DNA from: Paenibacillus dauci
GTDB lineage: Bacteria; Bacillota; Bacilli; Paenibacillales; Paenibacillaceae
Assembly: GCF_000971985.1 (NCBI RefSeq)
Contig: NZ_LAQQ01000002.1
Span: 372,001 to 436,000, forward strand
Length of the DNA: 64,000 bases
Direction of reading: 5' to 3'
Shown: positions 35,137 to 44,287 of the stretch, in pieces
Layout: each line of letters opens with the position of its first letter
Numbering within the stretch: the first letter of the stretch is position 1
Translations under genes and position numbers: made by a program
Notes under the pieces: model-generated
Seen by the model: only the letters and a program-made list of their open reading frames with translations
Told to the model about the DNA's origin: nothing
Database searches by the model: none

Positions 35137-36081
35137 CTACTCGAATCGGGATGGAGTGGGTGTCTGCTGTTTTTTGTAGGCTGCCAGCAGTTCGCTAACA
35201 GAGATGCCATCGATGGTCATTCCCTCAATATTGCTGTTAACGATCGCTACATTGCGCAGGTTGGAGTCTGCTATTGTACTGTTGGCAAGATCACATCTTT
35301 CCATGGCTACCGGCAAGGAGGGCTGATCGGTCCCCAGACTGGTGTCATGAATATAGGCACCGGCCAGATTGACGTGGCAGATTTCAGTCTGGCTCATATT
35401 GGAGTCTCCGAATACGGAATGACTTAAATTCACATTGGTGAATCGATTATAGCTGGAATTGCTGTTCTGAAATAAGGTATGGCTCATATTCAAGTTTGTA
35501 AATTTGGCCTCTTGCAGGTTTACATCGTGAAAGTCGGTATTATGTAAGTTGCAATCACGGAAATTGTGACTACCAAGATTCCTGCTGCGTGTATAGTATG
35601 CAGCTTCTTCCTCTTCTCCGGGTATGTTTTTGAAATAATAACGCTCTTTATCATCCTGTCCTGCCAGCTGATAGCCCATCTTTTCATAGAAGTGATGATT
35701 ACGCGGACTATTCTGATCTGTATCCAGCGTCCATAACCGGACCTCGGGATACAGGGCTTCTATACTGGAAATAACAGCAGACCCGATGCCTTTATTCTGC
35801 TGAGAAGGGTCAATATACAGCCGGTCTATACGAGCATGCTCTCTGCCAGTGTAGGAAATAAGAACAACGCCTACAAGACTATGCTGAACCATGATTTTGA
35901 AATAGCTGTCATTCCATAGGTGGTATTGGTGCATGTCGACAGAGTCAAAGCCGGGAATATAAGGACCCGATCCCTCGGTATACCATCTGCGTCGCTCCTC
36001 TTGTTCTACTGTAACCATCAAATCCCTAATGGCAGCAGCATCTGCTGCATCGGCTCTGACTAATTCCACCTGTATTTTCAT
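35137..36081 (-). CDS. GNAT acetyltransferase fused to pentapeptide repeats
   Basis: A 314-residue fusion. The N-terminal 155 residues are a GNAT domain with the acetyl-CoA loop IDPSQQNKGIGSAVISSIE (about 90-108) and HHFYEKMGY near 129. The C-terminal half (about 165-300) is a run of pentapeptide repeats of the A(D/N)LXX kind in variant form (CNLHNTDFHDVNLQEAKFTNLNMS and onward, with many N and S), predicted to fold as a right-handed beta-helix. Acetyl acceptor unknown. I chose ATG 36081 (MKIQVELV) because GAGGAGGCACAGGAT precedes it. Confidence 0.8.
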   Translation of the reverse strand: MKIQVELVRADAADAAAIRDLMVTVEQEERRRWYTEGSGPYIPGFDSVDMHQYHLWNDSYFKIMVQHSLVGVVLISYTGREHARIDRLYIDPSQQNKGIGSAVISSIEALYPEVRLWTLDTDQNSPRNHHFYEKMGYQLAGQDDKERYYFKNIPGEEEEAAYYTRSRNLGSHNFRDCNLHNTDFHDVNLQEAKFTNLNMSHTLFQNSNSSYNRFTNVNLSHSVFGDSNMSQTEICHVNLAGAYIHDTSLGTDQPSLPVAMERCDLANSTIADSNLRNVAIVNSNIEGMTIDGISVSELLAAYKKQQTPTPSRFE

Positions 36082-36258
36082 ATCCTGTGCCTCCTCGTAT
36101 TCAATTGAAAGCCCTGCAGCAGGTATAGCCGAAAGCATCTCATGTGGAGTGCGATCCCTATCCTCGATATGCGGTAGGCTATCCTTTTTAACTGCATGAT
36201 TTTATGCCGGGCTGGTAAGAGTGTAATGCTTCTAGCTCTCATCCACAAGTTCCGGTTA

Positions 36259-37347
36259 TTAACTACCCGGCGTCGTCAGTATAAAGGAAACATCGCCCTG
36301 TTTCTCGCCATTCACATACAGCCGGATATGATGAACGCCAGGATAATACACGCGTGTGGTAATCAGCTTGAACGAATGCTTTTTGCGCATCAGATGCTGT
36401 CCCGGAGCGAACTCGCGGGATACCCAGCGAAAGCGTTTGGCGGCATGGCGTCCGTTGGCCTTCATTAGATCCACTTCGTAGTCAATCCGCAGATTCTGCG
36501 CAGACACTGCCTCGTTGAACAGGGTAAAGGAAAGTTCAATATCGTCACCGATCGCCACCTCCGTCACACTCACGGCAAAATCAGCGGCCCGTACCTGTTC
36601 ATTCGGCAGATAACCAAACAGATCCATTACTTCCGGATGATCCTGCTTGAGCAGGGTGCGGCAGCCGTGACGGATAATCCAGTCAGTATGCGGATGCTGA
36701 CCATGCCATTCGCGGGCAATCGCGGCAATCCGGTCGGGATGATCCTTGGCAATATCGTTCAGATGATTGGCTACACTTTTGCGTACGTAGAGAGAAGGAT
36801 CGCTTTTCAGCTTCTCAAGTACATGCAGCGTAGGCTCGGGATCGTTAATAAACATCTTCAGCTGAAACGACCATGGCAGACGCGGCCGAAAACCTTCGCT
36901 GGCAAGGCGGCGGACATGTTCATTGTCATGATCAGCCCAGCGGTTCATCTGCTCCAGCATCTGCCCGGGATTCTGCAGAATAAAGGGGCGTACAGCGAAC
37001 TCTGCACTGGAATAGCGGGTGAGCTGCTCCAATGCCTGCATGGACAGTTCTACCTGTTCCAATCCGTTCAGCTCTATATAATCCGGGAAAAATAAATATT
37101 CTATACCTGTGCAATCCGGCGCCATCTTGATCAGCAGGGATGCAGCCTGATCATAGGGCAGGGACAGAGCAGCAGTCAGTGCTTCGCTGATCCGCCGAAT
37201 ACGCTGCTTGAACGCAAGCTCTTCCCAGTCTGCCGTATGAATATGCTGATAGAAGGTCAGCGGTTCAAAATGGGCGGTATGAAGCTGAATTTTATCCGAG
37301 AATTGTTGCAAAAAAGTATCGTTATACAGATCTTTGAATGTCTCCAT
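36259..37347 (-). CDS. AlkC/AlkD-like DNA alkylation repair glycosylase
   Basis: A 362-residue HEAT-repeat protein (about residues 1-250) with the AlkC-type segment NEHVRRLASEGFRPRLPWS (about 142-160) and PSLYVRKSVANHLNDIAKDHPD (about 184-205). A C-terminal Ig-like domain (about 262-360; VTEVAIGDDIELSFTLFN..YPGVHHIRLYVNGEKQG) is found on a subset of AlkC proteins. The family removes N3-alkylated purines from DNA without base flipping. GAGGTGATGGG precedes the ATG. Single gene. Confidence 0.8.
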   Translation of the reverse strand: METFKDLYNDTFLQQFSDKIQLHTAHFEPLTFYQHIHTADWEELAFKQRIRRISEALTAALSLPYDQAASLLIKMAPDCTGIEYLFFPDYIELNGLEQVELSMQALEQLTRYSSAEFAVRPFILQNPGQMLEQMNRWADHDNEHVRRLASEGFRPRLPWSFQLKMFINDPEPTLHVLEKLKSDPSLYVRKSVANHLNDIAKDHPDRIAAIAREWHGQHPHTDWIIRHGCRTLLKQDHPEVMDLFGYLPNEQVRAADFAVSVTEVAIGDDIELSFTLFNEAVSAQNLRIDYEVDLMKANGRHAAKRFRWVSREFAPGQHLMRKKHSFKLITTRVYYPGVHHIRLYVNGEKQGDVSFILTTPGS

Positions 37348-37497
37348 CCCATCACCTCACTAGTCATAGTCGCTATTTGTATCGGGTATTGATGCTCCGT
37401 ATTCATATGTAGAGAAAATGAGCAATACACTGTTACCAACATACCATAATTGAACATCCAAAATCTTGCGTTTGTATTCGCTTGGGAACATGCCAAA

Positions 37498-37537
37498 CAG
37501 CCGAAAATCCTCTCTTTAGGCGAAGGATTTTCGGCTG
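37498..37537 (-). terminator. Hairpin after the alpha-amylase gene
   Basis: CAGCCGAAAATCCT / AGGATTTTCGGCTG, a 14-bp stem downstream of the amylase stop on minus, followed by a weak TTTGGC tract. The rest of the 293-base gap to 37641 shows nothing else. Confidence 0.55.
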
Positions 37538-37640
37538 TTTTCCAAACGACAGAAGCAGCCTGGTAGACAGTTTATTTTATTATGCTTTTCAGCTGGAAAA
37601 TATAGCGCCTGGGGCTGTCTCGCTTGTTATAACTCCCATT

Positions 37641-39323
37641 TTAAGACGGACTTGGGTTCGCTTCGTCCGGATTTTGCTCTTCGGACTCGTCTTCCGACTC
37701 CTCTGCAGAATCTTCGGTGTCAGCCACTTCTTCCGCCTGGGAAGCAGGATCATGCTCGGCTGGCTCGATATTGAGCAGGTCGGAACCTTCTTCCAGCACA
37801 CCGCTTTCCGGAATCGCGAGGCATGGCGCTGTCGCATAGTAGTCTTCTACTTGATCCTCGGTCAGATCATTTTCCGGTAAGGTCCATACGGATACACTGC
37901 CGCCATTCACCGGGAAGTTGGCCCAGCCATCTTCCTCGATCTGTACATGATGCTGACGATTGCGGGTCAGGTCGATCCAGATCTCGCCGGCACGTTCTTC
38001 ACCAACGAACATCCGTTTCTCCCCTTCTTCGCCATTGGTCATTACGACTGCACAGCCGGAACGCTCGAACTCGTTGCTACCTCGGCGTACCCAGCCGATG
38101 GTGTTAGGGTGATCAAAGTAATCTTCCTGCTCACCATAGGATTTGTGATAGCGGGCATAGAGCAGGCAGTCCAGCATTTCCTTTTTGCCTGGAACCGGAT
38201 TCTCGCCGCCAATACCGAAATAGTCACCATAAAATACACATGGATAGCCTTCCTGGCGCAGCAAAATAAGCGAGTACGCCAGAGGTTTGAACCAGTCTTC
38301 GATCCAGGACTCCAACGCTTCATTCGGCTGGGAATCATGATTATCGACAAACGTCACGGCATGGGTCGGGTGAGTCTGTACGAGCGTATCATTGAAAATC
38401 GTCGACAGATCGAACGAATTGCCCGATGTGGAAGCGGCATGCAGTTTGTAATGCAGGGACACGTCGAACAGATCAATCTGGTAATCGACCGTATCGAGGA
38501 ATTCCTGACAGGCAGCCAGCTCCGGATTCCAGAACTCGCCGACTATGTAAAAGTCCTGCCCGCGCTTACTGATCATCTCACCGACAAAGTTACGGATAAA
38601 TTCGTAGTTGATATGTTTGATCGCATCCAGACGGAATCCGTCGCAGCGGGTCGTATCGATCATCCATTTGCCCCAGTTGACCATCTCGTCGCGCACTTCC
38701 GGCATATTGTAGTCGATATTGGCGAACATGAGGTAATCGTAGTTGCCAAATTCGTTATCGACATTCTCGTTCCACTGTTTGTCTCCGTCAGCGATGCGGT
38801 AAATGCCTGTCCGCCCCTCACGGTTATCATAGTCAGTTCCATTAAAATGATGATGATCCCACTTCATGGTAGAGTACGTATCACCGCGTCCGGGAAAAGT
38901 GAACTTGGTCCAGCCTTCAATCTCAAAGGGTTCAGAGATGACCTCTGTCCGATTGTTAGGATCGACCTCGACCACTTGAAAGACTTCCGTCTCATCCGCA
39001 CCCGCCTTGTGGTTCATCACCAGGTCGATATACACGTTCATGCCAAGCCGATGACAGACAGCAATAGCATCCAGCAGTTCCTTTTTGGTACCGTACTTGG
39101 TGCCAACAGCGCCTTTTTGATCAAACTCGCCGAGATCATACAAATCGTAGATGCCATAACCGGTATCTTGCGGCGTATGTCCTTTGGTAACCGGCGGAAT
39201 CCATAGCGTTCCGATTCCAGCCTGCTTCAGCTCGGGAGCAATGTCCTGCAGCCTCTTCCAATGCGAACCATCCGCTTCGACATGCCACTCAAAAAATTGC
39301 ATCATTGTTACATTGCGATTCAT
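37641..39323 (-). CDS. Alpha-amylase (GH13), probably cytoplasmic
   Basis: A 560-residue glycoside hydrolase family 13 enzyme. It starts MNRNVTMMQFFEWHVEADG with no signal peptide, so it should act inside the cell on maltodextrin or glycogen. Conserved regions: DLVMNHKAGAD (about residues 100-110), GFRLDAIKHI with the nucleophile Asp (about 233-242), VGEFW with the acid Glu (about 263-267) and FVDNHDSQP (about 329-337). Residues after about 480 form an unusual acidic tail rich in Glu, Asp and Ser (for example EESEDESEEQNPDE) not needed for GH13 activity. AAAGGGGATGTATAC precedes the ATG. Confidence 0.92.
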   Translation of the reverse strand: MNRNVTMMQFFEWHVEADGSHWKRLQDIAPELKQAGIGTLWIPPVTKGHTPQDTGYGIYDLYDLGEFDQKGAVGTKYGTKKELLDAIAVCHRLGMNVYIDLVMNHKAGADETEVFQVVEVDPNNRTEVISEPFEIEGWTKFTFPGRGDTYSTMKWDHHHFNGTDYDNREGRTGIYRIADGDKQWNENVDNEFGNYDYLMFANIDYNMPEVRDEMVNWGKWMIDTTRCDGFRLDAIKHINYEFIRNFVGEMISKRGQDFYIVGEFWNPELAACQEFLDTVDYQIDLFDVSLHYKLHAASTSGNSFDLSTIFNDTLVQTHPTHAVTFVDNHDSQPNEALESWIEDWFKPLAYSLILLRQEGYPCVFYGDYFGIGGENPVPGKKEMLDCLLYARYHKSYGEQEDYFDHPNTIGWVRRGSNEFERSGCAVVMTNGEEGEKRMFVGEERAGEIWIDLTRNRQHHVQIEEDGWANFPVNGGSVSVWTLPENDLTEDQVEDYYATAPCLAIPESGVLEEGSDLLNIEPAEHDPASQAEEVADTEDSAEESEDESEEQNPDEANPSPS

Positions 39324-39563
39324 GTATACATCCCCTTTATTCCTCTATTCAAGCGGACGATCTGCCGACCAGGCAAGAGAAAGAGAGCGAATGACTCTCA
39401 TAGCGCAGATCTGTCGTAGATGGCGTACGGCTGTGAGAAACATTACCCATTTAGTTATCAGGGCTAAACATATAACAGTAGTTTGATATCAAATTCTGTT
39501 AACGGGGAGAAGATGCAACAAAAACAGCAGTTTAATCGGCCTCTGATCGGTTATTTTTACACG

Positions 39564-39938
39564 TCAGGATGTAGTGTTGAGATACGTATCTTCGAGCACA
39601 TCGACCGTGTCTCCATATTCGCGGATAATATGAACTTTGCCCCAAGCACAGAGGGAATCCAGAATCGGCTGTAGACTCCAGCCATATTCAGTCAGCTCAT
39701 ATTCAACCTTGGGCGGGATAATATTATAGGTGATCCGGTTAATGATTCCGTCTTCTTCCAGTTCGCGCAGCTGTTGGGTCAGCATCTTCTGGGTGATTTT
39801 TGGCATGAGACGTTTGAGTTCGCTTGTTCTTTTTTTGCCGTGGGTCAGATGACAGAGGATCACGGACTTCCATTTGCCTCCGATCACTTCAAGGGTGGCT
39901 TCTACAGAGATATTGTATTTTTTGACGGTTTCGGGCAT
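39564..39938 (-). CDS. HxlR-family transcriptional regulator
   Basis: A 124-residue winged-helix protein with the family pattern VEATLEVIGGKWKSVILCHLTHGKKRTSELKRLMPKITQKMLTQQLRELEEDG (split across residues 11-63) and YELTEYGWSLQPILDSLCAWG near 80-100. HxlR/DUF24 members often sense quinones, aldehydes or other electrophiles through a Cys; Cys33 and Cys97 are the candidates. I chose ATG 39938 (MPETVKK) because CAGGAGGTAACC precedes it. Divergent from an MFS-aldo/keto reductase operon with palindromes between. Confidence 0.88.
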   Translation of the reverse strand: MPETVKKYNISVEATLEVIGGKWKSVILCHLTHGKKRTSELKRLMPKITQKMLTQQLRELEEDGIINRITYNIIPPKVEYELTEYGWSLQPILDSLCAWGKVHIIREYGDTVDVLEDTYLNTTS

Positions 39939-40070
39939 GGTTACCTCCTGGATAAGCGCCTGGATCATAGCATGGTGCATCTGCTATCCGGACGCATGAT
40001 TTGAAATTAAAGAAGAAGCCGGATCAGCTGATGCGTCCGCGGCTTGGGATGATAGAGCAATTGTAGAGTA

Positions 40071-40126
40071 TAGGTACTTTTTGGTACCTACCATACTTAA
40101 AAGTACGTACTGTTCATAAGGTACCT
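40071..40126. promoter_or_regulatory. GTAC-rich operator region between hxlR and MFS genes
   Basis: TAGGTAC-N6-GTACCTA (40071-40090) is a perfect inverted repeat. A second palindrome AGTACGTACT lies at 40102-40111 and GGTACC recurs near 40121. Likely binding sites of the divergently encoded HxlR regulator. Confidence 0.55.
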
Positions 40127-40181
40127 CATGATTCATAATAGCATTTGCTGGCCGGCAATTCTAGAGGATCAAGGAGAACCC

Positions 40182-41411
40182 ATGAATACACAACAGAAAA
40201 AAAGTACACTGGCATTGCTCGCACTGGCTATTAGTGCCTTTGCGATTGGAACAACCGAATTTATCAGTGTAGGACTGCTGCCGCTGATCGCCGGTGATCT
40301 GGATATCGGCATCTCGACAGCGGGACTTACTGTGACTTTATATGCGCTGGGGGTTACCTTTGGTGCACCGATCCTGACTTCGCTGACGTCTTCGGTACCA
40401 CGCAAAACACTCCTGCTGATCATTATGATCGTATTTGTGATCGGTAACAGTCTGGCTGCGATGGCGGACAGTGTAGCTTTGCTGCTGACTGCACGGGTTA
40501 TCTCGGCACTAGCACATGGTATTTTTATGTCGATCGGTTCTACAATAGCGGCGAATCTGGTCGCAGAGAATCGGAGGGCGAGTGCGATCTCAATCATGTT
40601 CTCGGGTCTGACGATTGCTACCGTGACGGGAGTGCCGCTCGGTACCTTTATCGGGCAGCAGTATGGCTGGCGTACAGCCTTTATCACGATTGTTGTTGTT
40701 GGTGTGATCGCGCTGATCGCGAACAGCCTGCTGATTCCTGCTCATCTGAGCAAAGGCAAGGCAGCAGCTTTTCGCGATCAGCTGCGCCTCCTGTCGAATG
40801 GCAGACTCGTTCTTTCATTGATTATTACAGCGCTGGGTTATGGCGGTACATTCGTTGTGTTCACGTATTTGTCTCCACTGCTGCATGATATTACAGGGTA
40901 TCAGGTATCTACTGTGACGCTATTGCTTCTGTTTTACGGTATCGCGATTGCAATCGGCAATGTCATCGGGGGACGGGCAGCCAATCATCGTCCGGTTCAT
41001 GCGCTGCTGATTATGTTTGTTATTCAGGCATTGGTATTGTTCCTGCTGCGATTCACCGCGCCGTATCCGGTGCTCGGGCTGATCACGGTGCTGTTGATGG
41101 GGCTATTTGCCTTTATGAATGTATCCGGTCTGCAGGTGTATGTAGTTACGCTGGCAGAGCGGTATGTACCACAGGCTGTCGATGTGGCGTCAGCACTCAA
41201 TATTGCAGCCTTTAATGCCGGTATCGCGCTGGGTGCCTATCTGGGTGGACTGGTAGTGGATCATCTGGGATTGATTCATACGACATGGACTGGCGGTCTG
41301 ATGGTGACGTCAGCTGTGATTCTGACCATCTGGGTTAGGCATTTGGAAAGTAAAGATGATTCGATTCAACACTCTGCAGCGCGAACAGCTGCAACACATA
41401 TGGAGGCATAA
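40182..41411 (+). CDS. MFS transporter (sugar/drug efflux, YdhP/AraJ-like)
   Basis: A 409-residue membrane transporter with about twelve helices. The start LALLALAISAFAIGTTEFISVGLLPLIAGDL (about residues 9-38) is typical of the DHA1 efflux group with motif D-like GTTEF, followed by the A-motif-like region around SSVPRKTLLLI. Substrate unknown; relatives export drugs, arabinose or other small molecules. I chose ATG 40182 (MNTQQKK) because CAAGGAGAACCC precedes it. Followed after 5 bases by the aldo/keto reductase, forming an operon. Confidence 0.87.
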   Translation: MNTQQKKSTLALLALAISAFAIGTTEFISVGLLPLIAGDLDIGISTAGLTVTLYALGVTFGAPILTSLTSSVPRKTLLLIIMIVFVIGNSLAAMADSVALLLTARVISALAHGIFMSIGSTIAANLVAENRRASAISIMFSGLTIATVTGVPLGTFIGQQYGWRTAFITIVVVGVIALIANSLLIPAHLSKGKAAAFRDQLRLLSNGRLVLSLIITALGYGGTFVVFTYLSPLLHDITGYQVSTVTLLLLFYGIAIAIGNVIGGRAANHRPVHALLIMFVIQALVLFLLRFTAPYPVLGLITVLLMGLFAFMNVSGLQVYVVTLAERYVPQAVDVASALNIAAFNAGIALGAYLGGLVVDHLGLIHTTWTGGLMVTSAVILTIWVRHLESKDDSIQHSAARTAATHMEA

Positions 41412-41416
41412 AGGAA

Positions 41417-42277
41417 ATGACACAATCTACAGCAATACCTGCTGCTATTCAGGACAAGATGCAGCTTCATAACGGGGTATCCATGCCATGGCTGGGTCTC
41501 GGCGTATTCAAGGTGGAAGAAGGCGAAGCGCTCGTACAAGCTATTCGTTCGGCAGTGAAGCATGGCTACCGGAGTATTGATACGGCTGCTATTTATGCAA
41601 ATGAAAGCAGTGTCGGACAGGCGATCAAGGAAGTGATCGAGGAAGGTCTTGTCACCCGTGGCGAGCTGTTCATCACCTCCAAAGTATGGAATGCGGATCT
41701 CGGATACGAAGAGACGCTGGCCGCTTATGAAGCAAGTCTGGACAAGCTGGGACTCAAGCAGCTGGATCTGTATCTGATACACTGGCCGGTCGCAGGCAAA
41801 TACAAGGAAGCCTGGCGTGCACTGGAGACACTGTACAAACAGGGGCGTGTACGTGCAATCGGCGTCAGCAATTTCCAGATTCATCATCTGGAGGAACTGA
41901 TGCAGGATGCAGAGATCAAGCCGGTGATCAACCAAGTGGAGATGCATCCCAAGCTGACCCAGATAGAGCTGCAGCAGTTCTGCGCCTCGCATGGCATCCA
42001 GCTGGAATCCTGGTCGCCGCTGATGCAGGGGCAATTGCTGGATCATCCGGTACTGCAGAATATTGCTGGTGCTCACGGCAGATCAATCGCCCAGATTATT
42101 CTGCGCTGGAATCTGCAGCGCGGTATTGTGACGATTCCCAAGTCGATCACGGAATCACGGATTATCGAGAACGGAACGATCTTCGACTTTTCCCTGTCCG
42201 CGCAGGAGATGGAGCAGATCAGCGGAATAAATGAGAATGTACGCGTAGGTCCGGACCCGGATCATATTGATTTCTAA
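41417..42277 (+). CDS. Aldo/keto reductase
   Basis: A 286-residue NADPH-dependent TIM-barrel reductase of aldehydes and ketones. Catalytic tetrad: Asp in YRSIDTAAIYANE with Tyr (about residues 49-61), Lys in FITSKVWN (about 80-87) and His in LIHWPV (about 117-122). Cofactor binding: IPKSITESRIIEN (about 241-253). AGGCATAAAGGAA precedes the ATG and overlaps the end of the MFS gene; co-transcribed. With the HxlR regulator this suggests an aldehyde or carbonyl stress response, an inference. Confidence 0.92.
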   Translation: MTQSTAIPAAIQDKMQLHNGVSMPWLGLGVFKVEEGEALVQAIRSAVKHGYRSIDTAAIYANESSVGQAIKEVIEEGLVTRGELFITSKVWNADLGYEETLAAYEASLDKLGLKQLDLYLIHWPVAGKYKEAWRALETLYKQGRVRAIGVSNFQIHHLEELMQDAEIKPVINQVEMHPKLTQIELQQFCASHGIQLESWSPLMQGQLLDHPVLQNIAGAHGRSIAQIILRWNLQRGIVTIPKSITESRIIENGTIFDFSLSAQEMEQISGINENVRVGPDPDHIDF

Positions 42278-42346
42278 ACTGCTATTATACAGGCGTGTGT
42301 CTACCTGGATTCATACACTTAGATACCATCTTCATAAGTACAACAA

Positions 42347-42379
42347 AAATCCCCTGCAGTCGTGTTCTGCAGGGGATTT
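42347..42379. terminator. Terminator between aldo/keto reductase and rhodanese genes
   Basis: AAATCCCCTGCAG / CTGCAGGGGATTT, perfect 13-bp stem between convergent genes, with A run left and TTATAT right. Confidence 0.75.
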
Positions 42380-42426
42380 ATATCTATTGGGGTTAAAGGA
42401 GTGCCGAAATGCAGAGCGTAAGGGGT

Positions 42427-42822
42427 TTACGCTTCTTCTACATCAAAGCCGGCTTGTTTCCATGCTGCTGTACCGCCATCGATGTAAGCTACATCGGTGA
42501 AGCCCATCAGCTTCAGTGCGTAAGCGCCCAGTGCAGCTTGGCCACCTGCACCGCAGGTTACGAGAACCGGACGGCTGCGATCGCTCAGGCGCTCATCGCG
42601 CAGCTCGGCAGGTACACCCAGATCCGCACGGATTGGCAGCATGCCCAGGGAGATGTTTACGCCGCTTGGGATCAGACCGCAGGCACCGGCATCTGCCGCA
42701 TCCTGTACGTCAATAACGAGTGTATTCGGATTGCTGTTGATTTTCTCGCGTGCTTCCTGGGAAGTCACACCGGAAACGTTGTTACGAGCTTGTGTAACCA
42801 TATCTGTAAATGTTAATGCCAT
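42427..42822 (-). CDS. Rhodanese-like domain protein
   Basis: A 131-residue single-domain sulfurtransferase-like protein. NTLVIDVQDAADAGACGLIPSGVNISLG (about residues 32-59) gives the CH2A region and RPVLVTCGAGGQAALGAYALKLMGFTDVAYIDGG (about 87-120) carries the active-site loop with Cys in TCGAGGQA. The loop is shorter and Gly-rich compared with true thiosulfate sulfurtransferases. AGGAGGATGATGAATC precedes the ATG. Neighbour of glutathione peroxidase in the same direction. Confidence 0.87.
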   Translation of the reverse strand: MALTFTDMVTQARNNVSGVTSQEAREKINSNPNTLVIDVQDAADAGACGLIPSGVNISLGMLPIRADLGVPAELRDERLSDRSRPVLVTCGAGGQAALGAYALKLMGFTDVAYIDGGTAAWKQAGFDVEEA

Positions 42823-42921
42823 GATTCATCATCCTCCTGAATTGGAATATAAGTATAAAATACCGACTATGTGACGGTGATGTTCAACCAAGTATATTTA
42901 CCCAGAAATGGAAAGGATAAG

Positions 42922-43416
42922 TCAGGAAATGGCTTCGCCAGCCAGTACTTTTTGAATATCGGCTTCAATCTCGGCAGGGTCCAGACGGGAAGGGTACTGT
43001 TTCACTACATTGCCGCTTGGATCTACGAGGAATTTGGCAAAATTCCACTCGATATCACCGGTGCGTGATGGTTCGGGTGCAGCGTCTACGAGATGACGGT
43101 ACAATGGATGGGCGTTTTCACCTTTGACATCCACTTTGGCGAACAAAGGGAAGCTGACGCTGTAATTCACCTGGCAGAAATCTTTGATTTCCTCTTCGGT
43201 GCCCGGCTCCTGTCCCATAAACTGGTTGCATGGGAAGCCCAATACTTCCAAGCCGGAATCCTTGTACGTATCGTACAGCTTTTGTAATCCTTCGTACTGG
43301 GGAGTCAGACCACAGCCGCTGGCTGTATTCACAATCAGCAGTGCCTTGCCCTGGTAATCCGACAGTGGCTTTTCTTGCTTATCAATCGTTGCAGCAGAAT
43401 AATCATATACCGACAT
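42922..43416 (-). CDS. Glutathione/thioredoxin-type peroxidase
   Basis: A 164-residue thioredoxin-fold peroxidase. It has NTASGCGLTPQYEGLQ with Cys in place of selenocysteine (about residues 30-45), the conserved FPCNQFMGQEPG with the resolving region and Gln (about 64-75), and WNFAKFLVDPSGNVV with the Trp-Asn (about 124-138). It reduces peroxides, probably with thioredoxin. I chose ATG 43416 (MSVYDYS) because AGGGAGATGAAATA precedes it. A PerR-box-like palindrome lies at 43470-43481. Confidence 0.92.
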   Translation of the reverse strand: MSVYDYSAATIDKQEKPLSDYQGKALLIVNTASGCGLTPQYEGLQKLYDTYKDSGLEVLGFPCNQFMGQEPGTEEEIKDFCQVNYSVSFPLFAKVDVKGENAHPLYRHLVDAAPEPSRTGDIEWNFAKFLVDPSGNVVKQYPSRLDPAEIEADIQKVLAGEAIS

Positions 43417-43469
43417 TATTTCATCTCCCTGCAATTTTTATTTTGCAAAATTATATTTTATCAAACATA

Positions 43470-43481
43470 TTATAATTATAA
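43470..43481. promoter_or_regulatory. Possible PerR-like box before the peroxidase gene
   Basis: A perfect 12-bp palindrome TTATAATTATAA overlaps a minus-strand TATAAT -10 sequence. The PerR consensus is TTATAAT-N-ATTATAA, so the match is partial and AT-richness makes chance possible. Confidence 0.35.
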
Positions 43482-43630
43482 CGCAATACTACACAAAGTC
43501 AAATAGAAGATCGACCTCATTGAGAACAAATAAAGTACCTTTGTCACCAAAACGGCTGGGAAAAAGAGGAATACCGGCCTGTTAATGCGAATTAGTGATG
43601 ATCCGTACGTATGACAAGGGAGGCTGCACG

Positions 43631-44287
43631 ATGAAAATACTGGTATCCGGATTTGAGCCGTTTGGTGGACATACGATTAACCCGACTGAATATTTGCTGG
43701 AAGTGATCGCTGATCATAACTGGTCTGATCTGACACTGGAGCTGCGCACGCTGCTGCTGCCGGTACATTATGACGAGTGTGTAGAATTGCTGATTCAAGC
43801 CGTTGAGGAATTTCAGCCGGATGCGGTCATTGCCTGTGGCTTGGCAGAGGGACGCACTGCTGTCAGCCTGGAACGAATCGCTGTTAATATCAAAAGTGTA
43901 GAACCAAGTGCCAGCTATGCGGATAATCGCAATGCCCGGCCGCAGGATATACCGATTCATGAAGGAGGACCAGATGGATTGTTCGCGACCCTGCCGATCC
44001 GACGCATCACTGAACGTCTGGTAGAGAACGGCATACCAGCGGAGATTTCCAATACAGCCGGCACCTTTATTTGCAACAATACAATGTATGGCATTCTCGA
44101 TTATGTGCAGCAGCAGCGTTCCGAAGTACTGGCTGGATTTGTTCATTTCCCGGCATCGACCGAGATGGCGCTGCACAAGCCATCCTTGCCGTCTCTTCCG
44201 ATTAGCCTGATGTCACGGGCTTTGCAGCTGATTATCCGCACAACTGTGGAGCAGCTGCAGACCGATTCCTCTTCGACGCCAAGATAG
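43631..44287 (+). CDS. pcp: Pyroglutamyl-peptidase I
   Basis: A 218-residue cysteine peptidase of family C15 that removes N-terminal pyroglutamate. It starts MKILVSGFEPFGGHTINPTE, has CGLAEGRTAVSLERIAVN with the catalytic Glu (about residues 77-94), NTAGTFICNNTMYGILDY with the catalytic Cys (about 143-160) and FVHFPAS with the catalytic His (about 172-178). I chose ATG 43631 because AGGGAGGCTGCACG precedes it; the frame extends to 43595 without support. Single gene. Confidence 0.93.
   Translation: MKILVSGFEPFGGHTINPTEYLLEVIADHNWSDLTLELRTLLLPVHYDECVELLIQAVEEFQPDAVIACGLAEGRTAVSLERIAVNIKSVEPSASYADNRNARPQDIPIHEGGPDGLFATLPIRRITERLVENGIPAEISNTAGTFICNNTMYGILDYVQQQRSEVLAGFVHFPASTEMALHKPSLPSLPISLMSRALQLIIRTTVEQLQTDSSSTPR

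Noticed and set aside
37947-39206. 419-codon plus-strand ORF inside the amylase
   Set aside because: Shadow frame of an intact GH13 gene.
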